Part shown: positions 17,822-26,768 of the stretch, one piece after another | Layout: each line of letters begins with the position of its first letter | How positions within the stretch are numbered: position 1 is the stretch's first letter | Assembly: GCA_002427885.1 (NCBI GenBank) | Contig: DIZI01000009.1 | Coordinates: 65,273 to 129,272 of the forward strand | DNA: 64,000 nt | Direction: 5' to 3' | From: Paludibacter sp. UBA6032 | GTDB lineage: Bacteria; Bacteroidota; Bacteroidia; Bacteroidales; Paludibacteraceae | The notes under the pieces: generated by a model | Seen by the model: the letters and a program-made list of their open reading frames with translations, nothing else | The model's database searches: none | Told to the model about the DNA's origin: nothing | Made by a program: the position numbers and the translations under genes

Positions 17822-18490
17822 TTAATTATTTCTTACAATTTCGTTGATATCTCTGCTTTCCAGAATTCTCTTATCGCTTCCTTTAATTACGGCAGCAATC
17901 AGCGCTTTCCCAAGTATCGCGGTATTGGTAACCATGCCTTCATAATGCTTTAAAATAAAATAAAACGGTTTGAAAAAGGCGTACATGATTCTGTAAAGCT
18001 TTGTTCTTGACTGAATACCGTTCAAAGGCTGAATATATCCCGGTCGGAACATGTAAGCACTTTTAAAAGGCATATGCAACAATGTATTTTCTGTTTTTCC
18101 TTTTACACGTGCCCACATGGTTTTTCCTTTTTCCGAGCTATCAGCGCCCGCACCGGATATATAACAAAAACTAATTGATTTATTTGCCTTCAAAACCGCT
18201 TCAGCTACCTTTGTTGTAAGTTCAAAGGTATTTTTATGATAATCAGCTTCCGAAAGTCCGGCAGAAGTGACGCCCAGACAATAAAAACAGGCATCGTATC
18301 CGCTCAATTGCTTGGAAATAGCCGATAAATCGAAGAAATCGTTGTGAATTATTTCGATTAGTTTGGCATGTGTGACTTTGCATGATTGACGGTTCACAAC
18401 AAGGACCGATTCAATCTGAGTATCTTTCAGGCATTCGGTCAAAACACCTTGTCCAATCATTCCTGTGGAACCAAATAATATAACTTTCAT
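17822..18490 (-). CDS. NAD(P)-binding oxidoreductase (atypical SDR, HTATIP2-like)
   Basis: About 222 aa from the ATG at 18490; the open frame runs 20 codons further but the added residues do not resemble the family. MKVILFGSTGMIGQGVLTECL is a Rossmann glycine-rich loop of the atypical SDR type. YDACFYCLGVTSAG and SFCYISGAGAD (active-site serine-like) are typical of the TIP30/NAD(P)H-binding family, and MFRPGYIQPL follows. It is the last gene of the leftward run beginning near 22746; a role in redox or carbonyl metabolism is inferred. Confidence 0.78.
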   Translation of the reverse strand: MKVILFGSTGMIGQGVLTECLKDTQIESVLVVNRQSCKVTHAKLIEIIHNDFFDLSAISKQLSGYDACFYCLGVTSAGLSEADYHKNTFELTTKVAEAVLKANKSISFCYISGAGADSSEKGKTMWARVKGKTENTLLHMPFKSAYMFRPGYIQPLNGIQSRTKLYRIMYAFFKPFYFILKHYEGMVTNTAILGKALIAAVIKGSDKRILESRDINEIVRNN

Positions 18491-18578
18491 ATCCGTATTG
18501 TTGTTTGATCTTTTTTCGGTTTTAAAGCAAAGTAAAAACAGGAAAAGCAATGGTTTTACTTTCCCTGTTTTTTCTTTA

Positions 18579-19739
18579 TCAATAACTCATTTCCACGATT
18601 TTGGCTGCATCGGCAGGAGCTAGTTTTTGATGTTCACCTAAGCCCATCCAACCACGATCGGTAAAGCGTTTCGAAACAATTTCGGCTGTTCCTGCAAACT
18701 CAGCAGTATATTCCGAAAGTTTGGTTTTAATCCCCACCGAATGGAAAAATTCTTCTGTCTTATCAATTCCGGCTTTTGCTTTTTCTTCGATGGTTCCGTT
18801 GGTAACGCCCCAAACACGTTCTGCATATTGAGCTAACTTTTCTTTTTTAGTTTCAATATTATAACGGTAATGACTTGGAGCAATGATAGCCAATGTTCTG
18901 GCATGGTCAATTCCAAACATGGCTGTCAGTTCATGTCCCATCATATGTACTGCCCAATCGCCGGGAACACCTTCTCCGATTAATCCGTTCAAGGCCATGG
19001 TGCAACTCCACATAAAATTGGAAGCTGCATTATAATCCGAAGGATTTTTTAAAATGGCAGGTGCTATTTCCACCAAGGTTTGAAGAATGCTTTCGGCAAA
19101 ACGATCCTGCAACAATCCATTGGCCGGATAGGTCATATATTGTTCCATCACATGCGTAAATGCATCCACCAATCCGTTTGCAATTTGGATTTGCGGAATG
19201 GAACTTATCACTTGCGGATCGAGGATTGAGAACAAAGGGAATAAAGCCGGACCCCCGGATGCTAGTTTTTCTTTTGTTTCCTTACGGGTTATTACATATC
19301 CCGAATTCATTTCCGAACCGGTTGCCGGTAAGGTTAATATGGTACCAAAAGGCATCCCTTTCAGCGATGGTTTTCCGGAAGTAAGTAAATCCCAGGGAGT
19401 TTCACCTTCGTATTCAGTGGCTGCCGACAAAAATTTAGTTCCATCAATGACTGAACCGCCTCCAACTGCCAGCAGGAAGGTTATTTTCTCCGATTTAATC
19501 ACTTTCAATGCTTCCATAAGAACTGCATATTCAGGATTTGCAGGAATTCCTCCGAATTCAACCACATCAAACGATGAAAGTGCTTTCTTTACCTGTTCGT
19601 AAACACCATTCGATTTGATACTTCCACCTCCGTAAAGTAAAAGTATTTTGGCATTAGCAGGAATCTCTTTGGAGAGATTTGCAATTTTACCTTTTCCGAA
19701 AATAATCTTAGTCGGATTTTTAAACTCAAAATTGTTCAT
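18579..19739 (-). CDS. Iron-containing alcohol dehydrogenase (YqhD/BdhA-like)
   Basis: 386 aa. The opening NFEFKNPTKIIFGKGKI and the GGGSVIDGTKF loop (NAD(P) binding) are family III alcohol dehydrogenase signatures. Metal ligands lie in DAFTHVMEQY and in DWAVHMMGHELTAMFGIDH (two histidines), with TLPATGSEMNSG between. The enzyme is closest in look to NADPH-dependent butanol dehydrogenase/YqhD, which reduces aldehydes. Together with the MDR reductase upstream, 27 bp away, it suggests detoxification of reactive aldehydes. Confidence 0.92.
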   Translation of the reverse strand: MNNFEFKNPTKIIFGKGKIANLSKEIPANAKILLLYGGGSIKSNGVYEQVKKALSSFDVVEFGGIPANPEYAVLMEALKVIKSEKITFLLAVGGGSVIDGTKFLSAATEYEGETPWDLLTSGKPSLKGMPFGTILTLPATGSEMNSGYVITRKETKEKLASGGPALFPLFSILDPQVISSIPQIQIANGLVDAFTHVMEQYMTYPANGLLQDRFAESILQTLVEIAPAILKNPSDYNAASNFMWSCTMALNGLIGEGVPGDWAVHMMGHELTAMFGIDHARTLAIIAPSHYRYNIETKKEKLAQYAERVWGVTNGTIEEKAKAGIDKTEEFFHSVGIKTKLSEYTAEFAGTAEIVSKRFTDRGWMGLGEHQKLAPADAAKIVEMSY

Positions 19740-19766
19740 TAGTTTTTCTTTTAAATAGTTGTTTCA

Positions 19767-20762
19767 TTATATTTTTACAATCATTTTCCCATTATTTTTT
19801 CCTTCGAAAAGATCGATAAAGGCCTGTGGAATCTGATCAAATCCTTCCACTATTGTCTCGGCATAAGTCAGTTTTCCTTCCTTTAACCAGTTGGCTAACT
19901 GCCCCATAGCGACAGGAAATTTGGGAGCATAGTTTCCGATGGTAAATCCCTGCATCAGGGCACTGTTTTTTACTAAAACGGTTTCCACTCTGGGACCCAT
20001 TGGAACCGAAATTTCGTTATAAACCGAAATAGATCCGCATACTATGATTCTGGCAAACTTATTAATATTCGCCAAAACCCCATCGGTGATGTCACCTCCC
20101 ACGTTATCAAAATACAGGTCCACGCCATTGGGACATAATTCTGCAATGGCATCCTTCATGTTTTTGGTGGTTTTGTAGTTGATACCTTCGTCAAAGCCAA
20201 ATTTCGATTTTAGCATTTCTACTTTTTCATCCGTTCCGGCAATTCCAATAACCCGACAACCCAGAATTTTTCCGATTTGTCCGACAATACTTCCAACGGC
20301 ACCTGCTGCCCCAGAAACAACCAGTGTCTCTCCTTTTTGAGGTTTCCCGATTTCGGTTAATCCCAGATAGGCTGTCATTCCCGTCATTCCAAGAACTCCC
20401 AAATAAGCTGATAAAGGTGCTTTAGAAGGATCAACTTTCAGTAAACCTTTACCATCGGACTTTTGGAATTCTTTCCATTCGAGCATACCGGAGACAAAGT
20501 CGCCTTTGTTGAAGCCTTCTAAGTTCGATTCCATTACTTCGGCCACCATTCCGGAGTTTATCGGTTGTTGTAACTGAAACGGTGGTACATACGACTTTGC
20601 ATCGATCATTCTTCCCCGTAAATACGGATCTACAGAAACATAGGTCGTTTTTAAAAGGATTTCGCCGTTACCTGGTAGAGGTTTTTCTCCGTCAATAAAT
20701 TTAAAATCCGAAAGCTGAGGTCTGCCTACCGGTCTTTTGTCTAATATAATTGTTTTATTCAT
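19767..20762 (-). CDS. NADP-dependent zinc-free MDR oxidoreductase (CurA/leukotriene B4 dehydrogenase-like)
   Basis: 331 aa. DKRPVGRPQLSDF and VSVDPYLRGRM mark the N-terminal GroES-like domain of the double-bond/LTB4 12-hydroxydehydrogenase subfamily. VVSGAAGAVGSIVGQIGKILG is the Rossmann loop and GVDLYFDNVGG the conserved post-Rossmann block. No zinc-binding cysteines are present. Such enzymes reduce alpha,beta-unsaturated carbonyls (curcumin, acrolein adducts) with NADPH. It lies 47 bp downstream of the MarR gene in the same operon. Confidence 0.9.
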   Translation of the reverse strand: MNKTIILDKRPVGRPQLSDFKFIDGEKPLPGNGEILLKTTYVSVDPYLRGRMIDAKSYVPPFQLQQPINSGMVAEVMESNLEGFNKGDFVSGMLEWKEFQKSDGKGLLKVDPSKAPLSAYLGVLGMTGMTAYLGLTEIGKPQKGETLVVSGAAGAVGSIVGQIGKILGCRVIGIAGTDEKVEMLKSKFGFDEGINYKTTKNMKDAIAELCPNGVDLYFDNVGGDITDGVLANINKFARIIVCGSISVYNEISVPMGPRVETVLVKNSALMQGFTIGNYAPKFPVAMGQLANWLKEGKLTYAETIVEGFDQIPQAFIDLFEGKNNGKMIVKI

Positions 20763-20809
20763 TTTATTTATTTTGTTGCAAATTGAAATTTCAACTGTAA
20801 TATTTTTAT

Positions 20810-21259
20810 TTAAGCCCGAATTTTATCCAAGAGTCTGTTTAATTCCAAAACCTCTTCATTGGTAAGATTCTTTAAAAGTGTATCTGCTTTATTTTCACAA
20901 TCATACATCCCAGATAATAGAGCTAATCCTTTTTCGGTAATTTCCACATCTTTTTGCCTTCTGTCTGTTGGATTTTCTTTCCGGTCGATATATCCTTTTT
21001 CGTAGAGCTTATCCACTATCCGGCTGACATCTGAATTCTTGTCAAGCATGCGCTCTTTTAAAAAACCGATTGAAGAAGGACATTCACAATGAAAACCACG
21101 CAGAACCTTCAAAATATTATATTGAGGTTCAGTTAATCCGTGTTTTTTCAATGACTGCAAAAAAGTATAACTCAAATGTTTTACAGTAAACATTAGATTT
21201 ATTAATGCTTTGTGATAGTCATTTGTGAAGCGTCTTTTTATTTCATCTTCAATTTTCAT
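20810..21259 (-). CDS. MarR family transcriptional regulator
   Basis: 149 aa. A winged-helix body is visible: LTEPQYNILKVLRG, a recognition helix with SSIGFLKERMLDKNSDVSRIVDKLYEKG, and the wing GYIDRKENPTDRRQKDVEITEKG. Three cysteines (C81 and C83 region HCECPSS, and YDCENK) could sense oxidants or metals, as in redox-responsive MarR proteins. It sits inside the operon of thioredoxin-like, DoxX and reductase genes, 6 bp from DoxX, and most likely controls it. Confidence 0.88.
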   Translation of the reverse strand: MKIEDEIKRRFTNDYHKALINLMFTVKHLSYTFLQSLKKHGLTEPQYNILKVLRGFHCECPSSIGFLKERMLDKNSDVSRIVDKLYEKGYIDRKENPTDRRQKDVEITEKGLALLSGMYDCENKADTLLKNLTNEEVLELNRLLDKIRA

Positions 21260-21265
21260 TGGTTG

Positions 21266-21616
21266 TTATGACTTTAAAAGTTCCGGATTTCTAAGAAAAC
21301 CTGTAATCCATACCAAAATAAGAACTACTGATGGCGTTATAATGCTCATTCCACCTGTCATGTGAATAATGATGGCTCCACCCATATAAGAACTCAATAA
21401 CAGTAAACCTATTTTATTCGTTTTAGGAATTAAAAATAACAATGCTGAAATAATTTCTCCAATTGGTATGATAAAGCGCCAATCACCTAATTTCATTTGT
21501 TCCATTTGTTCCGGATGTAAAAATTTCGCGCTGGCACTGAATAAAAATAAGGCTGCTAATAAGCCTGAAATCACCCAGGCAATTATTTTACTTGTTTTAT
21601 TGATTTCTGTTGTCAT
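21266..21616 (-). CDS. DoxX family membrane protein
   Basis: 116 aa with four predicted membrane helices. SKIIAWVISGLLAALFLFSASAKFLHPEQM carries the DoxX-like first helix with the conserved ASAKFLHP, and the rest (GEIISALLFLIP, SYMGGAIIIHMTGG) fits DoxX/DUF4260-like small membrane proteins. The function is unclear; relatives are often next to redox genes and MarR regulators, as here. Confidence 0.8.
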   Translation of the reverse strand: MTTEINKTSKIIAWVISGLLAALFLFSASAKFLHPEQMEQMKLGDWRFIIPIGEIISALLFLIPKTNKIGLLLLSSYMGGAIIIHMTGGMSIITPSVVLILVWITGFLRNPELLKS

Positions 21617-21656
21617 AATTTAACTGGTTTTTACTTGTAATTCATTATTGTTTGAT

Positions 21657-22244
21657 TTATTTGTCCCCCAGTAATCTGATGACTGAAGCTTTACCCTTAT
21701 GAAGCTGACCTTCATTTAATTCTGTTTCGGTTTTAGTAATCTGTTTCTCTTTCAAATCATTAAAATCGCGAGTCAGTTCTTCTTCCGAAAAAAGCATCTC
21801 TAAATTACGTGGTCCGCCGGAATTATTCACCAGTTGTTCTTTCGAAAATCCTTCCAGAATAATCACTCCACCCGGTTTCAGCAATCGGAGTAGTTTTTGA
21901 TGATTCTCTTCCCTGTTCATTGTATGTACATAAATCAGAACGATAGCATCAAAACTATTTTCTTCAAATTCAAACTCTTCAATGGAAGCTGTCTGATAAT
22001 TCAACCTGACATTGTTCTTTTCAGCTAATTTCTCAGCTTTCTTTTTTGCCTCTTCACTACTATCAAATGCAACCACATCCCAACCTTTTATTGCTGCATA
22101 AACGGCATTCCGTCCTTCGCCTTCCGCCGGAAAAAGTATTTTGCCGGGTTGAAGTTTCGATAGTTCTTCTTTGTAAAATTCATTCGGATTTACTCCATAC
22201 ACATACTCTTCCTGTGCATAGCGTTGATTCCATATATTTTCCAT
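21657..22244 (-). CDS. Class I SAM-dependent methyltransferase (TehB-like)
   Basis: 195 aa. It starts NIWNQRYAQEEYVYGVNPNEF, typical of the TehB/thiopurine-like methyltransferases. The SAM site is in KILFPAEGEGRNAVYAAIKG, the acidic residue in DVVAFDSS, then DAIVLIYVHTM and the LLKPGGVIILEGF post-motif. Tellurite or small-molecule thiol methylation is the usual guess; the substrate is not known. Its stop overlaps or abuts the neighbouring 76-aa gene, so the two are translationally coupled. Confidence 0.86.
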   Translation of the reverse strand: MENIWNQRYAQEEYVYGVNPNEFYKEELSKLQPGKILFPAEGEGRNAVYAAIKGWDVVAFDSSEEAKKKAEKLAEKNNVRLNYQTASIEEFEFEENSFDAIVLIYVHTMNREENHQKLLRLLKPGGVIILEGFSKEQLVNNSGGPRNLEMLFSEEELTRDFNDLKEKQITKTETELNEGQLHKGKASVIRLLGDK

Positions 22245-22474
22245 TACTTCTCATTTATTTTGCGTTCCAACTCATCCAAACGATCATTCGCATCATGTAC
22301 CATCAGTACAAAACGCACAAAGGGTGCACCCAATAAAAATAAGGCTGTTGATGTGATAAGTCCTAACCATTCAAAATGGATAATATTGGCAACAATACCC
22401 ACTAAACCTAATAATGTGGCAATTACTCCTCCCGGAACACCCAGCGGGCATCTTAATTTTTTCTTTTCCTGCAT
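22244..22474 (-). CDS. Small two-helix membrane protein
   Basis: 76 aa. Two hydrophobic helices (VPGGVIATLLGLVGIVANII and LGLITSTALFLLGAPFVRFVL) are followed by a charged tail (NDRLDELERKINEK). It overlaps the methyltransferase start by a base and lies 2 bp from the thioredoxin-like gene, so it belongs to the same operon. I do not recognise the family. Confidence 0.7.
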   Translation of the reverse strand: MQEKKKLRCPLGVPGGVIATLLGLVGIVANIIHFEWLGLITSTALFLLGAPFVRFVLMVHDANDRLDELERKINEK

Positions 22475-22476
22475 TT

Positions 22477-22746
22477 CTAATATGTTTTTAGTTTATTCAA
22501 TAATTCTTGTTTTGTTGGAACTGATTTAAATACAATCTCATTGTTTATCAAAAGTACAGGTACGGTATGAATACCTAATTTCATTGTTTTAAACATGCCC
22601 ATGGGCGAATTTGCCATAGACTTTTTGAATTGAAACCGATCATTAAACTGAGGTAATACTTCATCAAGCAGCCGTTGTAAAATTTTACAATTCGGACAAC
22701 TCAATGTATAATACATCTCAATCGGAATGGGTTTTGAACTATTCAT
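22477..22746 (-). CDS. Thioredoxin-like/glutaredoxin-like small protein
   Basis: 89 aa. YYTLSCPNCKILQRLLDEVL has a CxxC redox motif (CPNC) at the start of a long helix, and IHTVPVLLINNEIVF is the cis-proline strand of a thioredoxin fold. The fold is short and complete enough for a glutaredoxin-like protein. It is the first gene of the leftward redox operon running down to 17822. Confidence 0.8.
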   Translation of the reverse strand: MNSSKPIPIEMYYTLSCPNCKILQRLLDEVLPQFNDRFQFKKSMANSPMGMFKTMKLGIHTVPVLLINNEIVFKSVPTKQELLNKLKTY

Positions 22747-22977
22747 GCTTTATTTGTTTTAGTAATTTTCAGACAATGCCCGTATTTGAACTATACTCAA
22801 AAAATTATATGCGTAATAACGTTATGTGTTACAACATATATTTTAAAAGAATGTTCAGCTCTGAATAAGAACCGAACATTTAAATATTGTATCATCATCC
22901 GGAATATAACTGGAATAAAATGATAATGAGTACTATGAACTGTTGGAATGAATCAAAAAAACTTCAGAAAAAAATCA

Positions 22978-24015
22978 TTAATGTTTTTTTTGTTCCAGGT
23001 CAAGCAACCATTTCTTTCTCCACAATCCGCCTCCGTAACCGGTAAGGCTTCCATCCATTCCAATGACTCTGTGACAGGGAATCAAAATAGAAATTCTGTT
23101 CATCCCGTTAGCATTGGCTACCGCGCGTACAGCTTCCGGTCTTTTTAAAGCAGTTGCCTGTTCTTTGTAGGAACGGGTTGTTCCGTAAGGGATGTTTTGC
23201 AGTTCTTTCCATACCGCTTGCTGAAATTCCGAACCGGGAGTAAATAGCTGCACACTGAATTCTTTCCGCTTTCCTTCAAAATATTCATTTAGTTGCAATT
23301 CCAACATATCAAAATGCTTATTGGCACCTAAAATGATATCCGCGTTTAATCTTTTGGCTAGCGATTTTAATTCCGTTTCCAGCATTTTACGGTCTGTAAA
23401 CTCCAAAAGGCAAATCCCTTCATCCACCGCACCGGCATACATTGTTCCCAAAGGCGTTTCAATCCTCTTTATATTGATTATATGTCTTCCTTTACTGTTT
23501 GATGGCGATACACCAAAAACGGACTTAAAGGAGTCATTAAATCCACTCAATGATTCAAATCCTGAGTCGAATGCTACTGATGTTACCGATTCCCCTTGTT
23601 GTATTTTTTTAAAAGCAGTGTTAATTCGATACATACGTTGGTAGGCATGAAAGGTGATACCATGATTTTTGAGAAACCAACGCCTGATTTTACTGGGTTC
23701 AATTCCTTTCTGAACCAAATTCCAATCTTTGAATTTCAGGGATGGATCTGCATTCAGTTCATTCAGAATGTCTTTGATATAATCGGGAGTTTCATCCGGT
23801 TTAACCAGCGGATTACATATTTTACACGGTCTGTATCCTTTCAGAATAGCTTCCTTCACAGTGGCGAAAAATTCTACATTTTCCTCTTTGGGTTTTCGGG
23901 CGGTGCAGGTAGGCCGGCAAAATATACCGGTAGTTTTCACAGCTGCAAAGAATATACCTTCGTAGGATACATCTTTGTCAACAAGTGCCTTATACATTAT
24001 TTTATCTGTCAACAT
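22978..24015 (-). CDS. ada: Bifunctional Ada-type DNA repair protein and regulator
   Basis: 345 aa with the full Ada architecture. The N-terminal zinc/methylphosphotriester domain has C33, C37, C64 and C67 (GIFCRPTCTARKP; YRPCKICNPL), C33 being the methyl acceptor. An AraC-type helix-turn-helix domain follows (GITFHAYQRMYRINTAFKKI, SVAFDSGFESLSGFNDSF). The C-terminal O6-alkylguanine transferase has its acceptor cysteine C314 in IPCHRVIG. It repairs alkylated DNA and, when methylated, should activate alkylation-response genes. A promoter is seen just upstream; its position makes the ATG at 23997 (MYKALV) at least as likely as 24015. Confidence 0.94.
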   Translation of the reverse strand: MLTDKIMYKALVDKDVSYEGIFFAAVKTTGIFCRPTCTARKPKEENVEFFATVKEAILKGYRPCKICNPLVKPDETPDYIKDILNELNADPSLKFKDWNLVQKGIEPSKIRRWFLKNHGITFHAYQRMYRINTAFKKIQQGESVTSVAFDSGFESLSGFNDSFKSVFGVSPSNSKGRHIINIKRIETPLGTMYAGAVDEGICLLEFTDRKMLETELKSLAKRLNADIILGANKHFDMLELQLNEYFEGKRKEFSVQLFTPGSEFQQAVWKELQNIPYGTTRSYKEQATALKRPEAVRAVANANGMNRISILIPCHRVIGMDGSLTGYGGGLWRKKWLLDLEQKKH

Positions 24016-24027
24016 AGTTTTTTATGG

Positions 24028-24058
24028 CAAAATTAGTTTATCGGAAAAAACCATGCAA
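24028..24058 (-). promoter_or_regulatory. Promoter of ada
   Basis: On the minus strand a -33 TTG (24058-24056) is followed after 20 nt by TAATTTTG (24035-24028), a good Bacteroidetes promoter. With a start about 6 nt downstream, the leader to the ATG at 24015 would be very short, which favours 23997. Confidence 0.65.
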
Positions 24059-24077
24059 CCGAAAAATTGACAAGTAT

Positions 24078-24833
24078 TTATTCTTTCACTGATTTCCAAT
24101 CTTTCATGGAAGCTTTGTAATCAGAGCTGACACCCGTATGCCCGGTGAAAATATATTCAGCCTGTGGAAGGCCGGCTATTTTTGCCAAAGATTGAATGGA
24201 TGTTTTCATGTCTTTCGTGAAATATTCATTTGGTTTATCTATTTTGCCATTTATTAAACTAAATGCATCTCCTACAAACAAAAACTTATTATTTATCAAA
24301 TAACTCATCGATCCGGGTGTATGACCCGGAGTCAGTATTCCTTTAATACTCAGATTTCCAATTTGAATGGTTTGCTGATCATTTAACAGCGTATATTCAC
24401 TTGCATCTATCTTGTTGTGCGAATTCAACAGTCTGGTTGTCTTTCCGTTTATCATTTGCTCCTCATTTGTTGAAAGATAAACACGGGCATTTTTAAATAA
24501 TTTCAAAGCTGCAACATGATCTCTGTCGGTATGAGTCAATAATACTGCTACCACTTTATCAGGGTCAATTGAAAGTATTTTCAGTTCATTTTCAATTGTT
24601 TTAATATCATTTCCGGCATCAATGGCAACATAGTTATTGCTGTCTTTTACCAGATACATATTGACATATGAATCTTTGATGGCAAAAATATTGTGCACAA
24701 CTTCTTTGGTATCAACCACATTTATTTTTTTTGTTTCCGATTTCATTTTTAGCATAAAACCTCCCATTATCAAAGCGACAATAACTATGAGAATACCAAT
24801 TCCCCACAAAGTCCATTTGAGTGCCTTGTTCAT
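24078..24833 (-). CDS. MBL-fold metallo-hydrolase with N-terminal membrane anchor
   Basis: 251 aa. One N-terminal membrane helix (WTLWGIGILIVIVALIMGGFML) anchors a metallo-beta-lactamase domain facing the periplasm or cytoplasm. The metal motif reads H101-T-D103-R-D105-H106, so the second histidine of HxHxDH is replaced by aspartate. Further ligands are seen in TPGHTPGS, FVGDAF and FTGHTG. The substrate is unknown; glyoxalase II-like and lactonase-like activities are options. It lies 62 bp downstream of the ada promoter region on the same strand as a separate unit. Confidence 0.82.
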   Translation of the reverse strand: MNKALKWTLWGIGILIVIVALIMGGFMLKMKSETKKINVVDTKEVVHNIFAIKDSYVNMYLVKDSNNYVAIDAGNDIKTIENELKILSIDPDKVVAVLLTHTDRDHVAALKLFKNARVYLSTNEEQMINGKTTRLLNSHNKIDASEYTLLNDQQTIQIGNLSIKGILTPGHTPGSMSYLINNKFLFVGDAFSLINGKIDKPNEYFTKDMKTSIQSLAKIAGLPQAEYIFTGHTGVSSDYKASMKDWKSVKE

Positions 24834-24902
24834 ATCCGGTGAATTTTGAGTGAATGATTTGATTTTGATCGTTTGATTGAATAAAAATAAAACAAATCCG
24901 GC

Positions 24903-25829
24903 TTAAACTTGTTTTACTGTTTTGCTTTTTAACTTTAAATTAACAGGCAAAAACCGGGGTACATTTTGTTTATAGCTCATATATTCAGGATATTTATCCA
25001 TGCTAATGCTTTCGGTAAAGCCCGAACTGCCTGCAAATAAAAGAATCAACAGGAAAGGTCCGCTTAATGTCCAGTTGATCCAAAAACCGGATGCAGCTAC
25101 TCCGAAAAAATAGAAAGCAACCCAGGTAGCCTGTTCTGCTGCAAAATTAGGATGACGGACATATTTCCAAAATCCTTCCGTCATAAATCCTTTATTCAAT
25201 GATTCGTTGAATTGACCGTTAACCGGAATCTTATGTTGCTTTTGCAGATGAAAATTATACAGTTGATTATCGGCAACAGTCTCGATAAGAATGAAAAGAA
25301 ACATGAAAGAAGCTGCCAGATAATCCAACCCAGTCAGGCTGACATCAGCATATTCAGCTGCCAACAGGAGAGGAGTGGAGAAAAGAAAAATGAGTACCTG
25401 CTGATAAATTGAAATGAAGAACAAATTAAATAAACTTATGCGAATTCCTTTTTTAAGAATCGGATGTTGTCGCAATATCCCCCAACGATAATCTTCTTCG
25501 CCCTTCCAGGGAATAATGTTATATCCTCCTTTCCGATAGAAGTTATAGCTCAACCGGAGTCCCCATGCCGTAACCAAAACAGTCATTAGCCAAAGGCGCG
25601 GCGAAAAAGGAAAGGCCGATAAAGTAATCCAACTGTAGGCAATTGGCATAAGACTCCATACTTTATCCACCTGACTGTAATTGCGGGTCAATTCTCCGAC
25701 AACAAAACAAACAATGACCGTTATAAACAATACTGTTATCCAGGATTGGACAAGATGAACAAAAACGGGTTCGGCATTATCGACTGATATCCAACTATCT
25801 AAGAAAGAATTTTGTAAAAGTAAATTCAT
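24903..25829 (-). CDS. DUF1295 (steroid 5-alpha-reductase C-terminal-like) membrane protein
   Basis: About 308 aa with several membrane helices. The DUF1295 signatures are QVDKVWSLMPIAYSW, WGLRLSYNFYRKGGY, EDYRWGILR and the C-terminal EGFWKYVRHPNFAAEQATW, where the RHPNF block is shared with isoprenylcysteine methyltransferase-like enzymes and the 5-alpha-reductases. It should act on lipids or isoprenoid-type substrates in the membrane. The ORF continues to 25910; I prefer the ATG at 25829 because the extra residues are simple hydrophobic sequence, but the longer start is possible. It is paired with the next gene. Confidence 0.78.
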   Translation of the reverse strand: MNLLLQNSFLDSWISVDNAEPVFVHLVQSWITVLFITVIVCFVVGELTRNYSQVDKVWSLMPIAYSWITLSAFPFSPRLWLMTVLVTAWGLRLSYNFYRKGGYNIIPWKGEEDYRWGILRQHPILKKGIRISLFNLFFISIYQQVLIFLFSTPLLLAAEYADVSLTGLDYLAASFMFLFILIETVADNQLYNFHLQKQHKIPVNGQFNESLNKGFMTEGFWKYVRHPNFAAEQATWVAFYFFGVAASGFWINWTLSGPFLLILLFAGSSGFTESISMDKYPEYMSYKQNVPRFLPVNLKLKSKTVKQV

Positions 25830-25914
25830 TATTAAAATGATTAGAGTTAGAGATAAAATTAAAATTTTACAATAAACAACAAAAACAGGATAGAAGTTTA
25901 CACCCATCAATAAA

Positions 25915-26463
25915 TCAAAAAATAAAGGGGATAAACATTTTCGTATGCTTCATGTAGTCGCTGTATTTATCACCAAAGTAATTGATGCACTCCTTTTCGT
26001 CATATCTTGATGTGTAATAAAGCAATATGGTTGAAATAAGGGAAATGACAGATAAAACAAGGGTTGGATTCTTTAGGAAAATAGCCCAGGTCAAAAAGAT
26101 TAAGGACGCATACAAGGGATGACGCGTGTGTTTAAAAACACCGCTATCAATTAATTCCGTTGTTTTTTCAAATCCAAAGAGGTTCTTTTCGTCGCGTTCA
26201 TGACTCGGTTGTCCGATTCTCTTTATCAACAGGATGCCGGCAATTGCAAGATAGGCTGAATATAGTAACAATATCCACGAAATGATTTGATTTATACTGA
26301 ATGGATTGACAAACCAAAAGTGGTAATTTACAGCAAAAAGCCAGGCCATACATTCCCACGCAAAAAAACGATAGAAACCATGTGTTTTTACATTAAACAC
26401 TGTCCGCCACGAAATAATAATGATAAGTAAACTCAAAACTCCAAAAACGATAAATGTCTTCAT
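25915..26463 (-). CDS. Isoprenylcysteine methyltransferase/NnrU-like membrane protein
   Basis: 182 aa with about five membrane helices. FKHTRHPLYASLIFLTWAIF carries the RHPLY motif of the ICMT/phospholipid methyltransferase fold, and YDEKECINYFGDKYSDYMK is the conserved C-terminal block (E and Y before the final helix). It probably methylates or modifies a lipid-like substrate. Only a few bases separate it from the DUF1295 gene, which has a related fold, so the two form an operon. Confidence 0.76.
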   Translation of the reverse strand: MKTFIVFGVLSLLIIIISWRTVFNVKTHGFYRFFAWECMAWLFAVNYHFWFVNPFSINQIISWILLLYSAYLAIAGILLIKRIGQPSHERDEKNLFGFEKTTELIDSGVFKHTRHPLYASLIFLTWAIFLKNPTLVLSVISLISTILLYYTSRYDEKECINYFGDKYSDYMKHTKMFIPFIF

Positions 26464-26768
26464 ATCTCTTTCTATTTAAGTATTAAAATATAAGTAATTG
26501 GAAGTAGTTATGGGCTGTAAACCCCAAATATTCAATAGAACCCTTTAAGGGCGATACAATATATTACGCCCTTACAGGGCTTAAAATAATTAGGTCTATC
26601 ATTTACCCGGTCCCGATAGCTATCGGGAGTTGCTCCGGGCTATGATATATAAGGCTTTCAGCCTTTTAAAATATGAATCGGATGACTATGCTACTTCAGA
26701 GAAGATTCCCCTTTCTCTATCTTATTATGAATTATAAATTATGAATTATGAATTAAAAATTATACATC
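26464..26768. repeat. Intergenic REP-like cluster
   Basis: This 305-bp gap holds several inverted repeats and no gene. CCCTTTAAGGG and GCCCTTACAGGGC are stem-forming near-palindromes, TCCCGATAGCTATCGGGA (26611-26628) lies inside CCCGG...CCGGG arms, and AAGGCTTTCAGCCTT follows. A simple AATTATGAATT-type tract lies at 26723-26762. Similar compound repeats occur between genes in many Bacteroidota. Confidence 0.7.
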
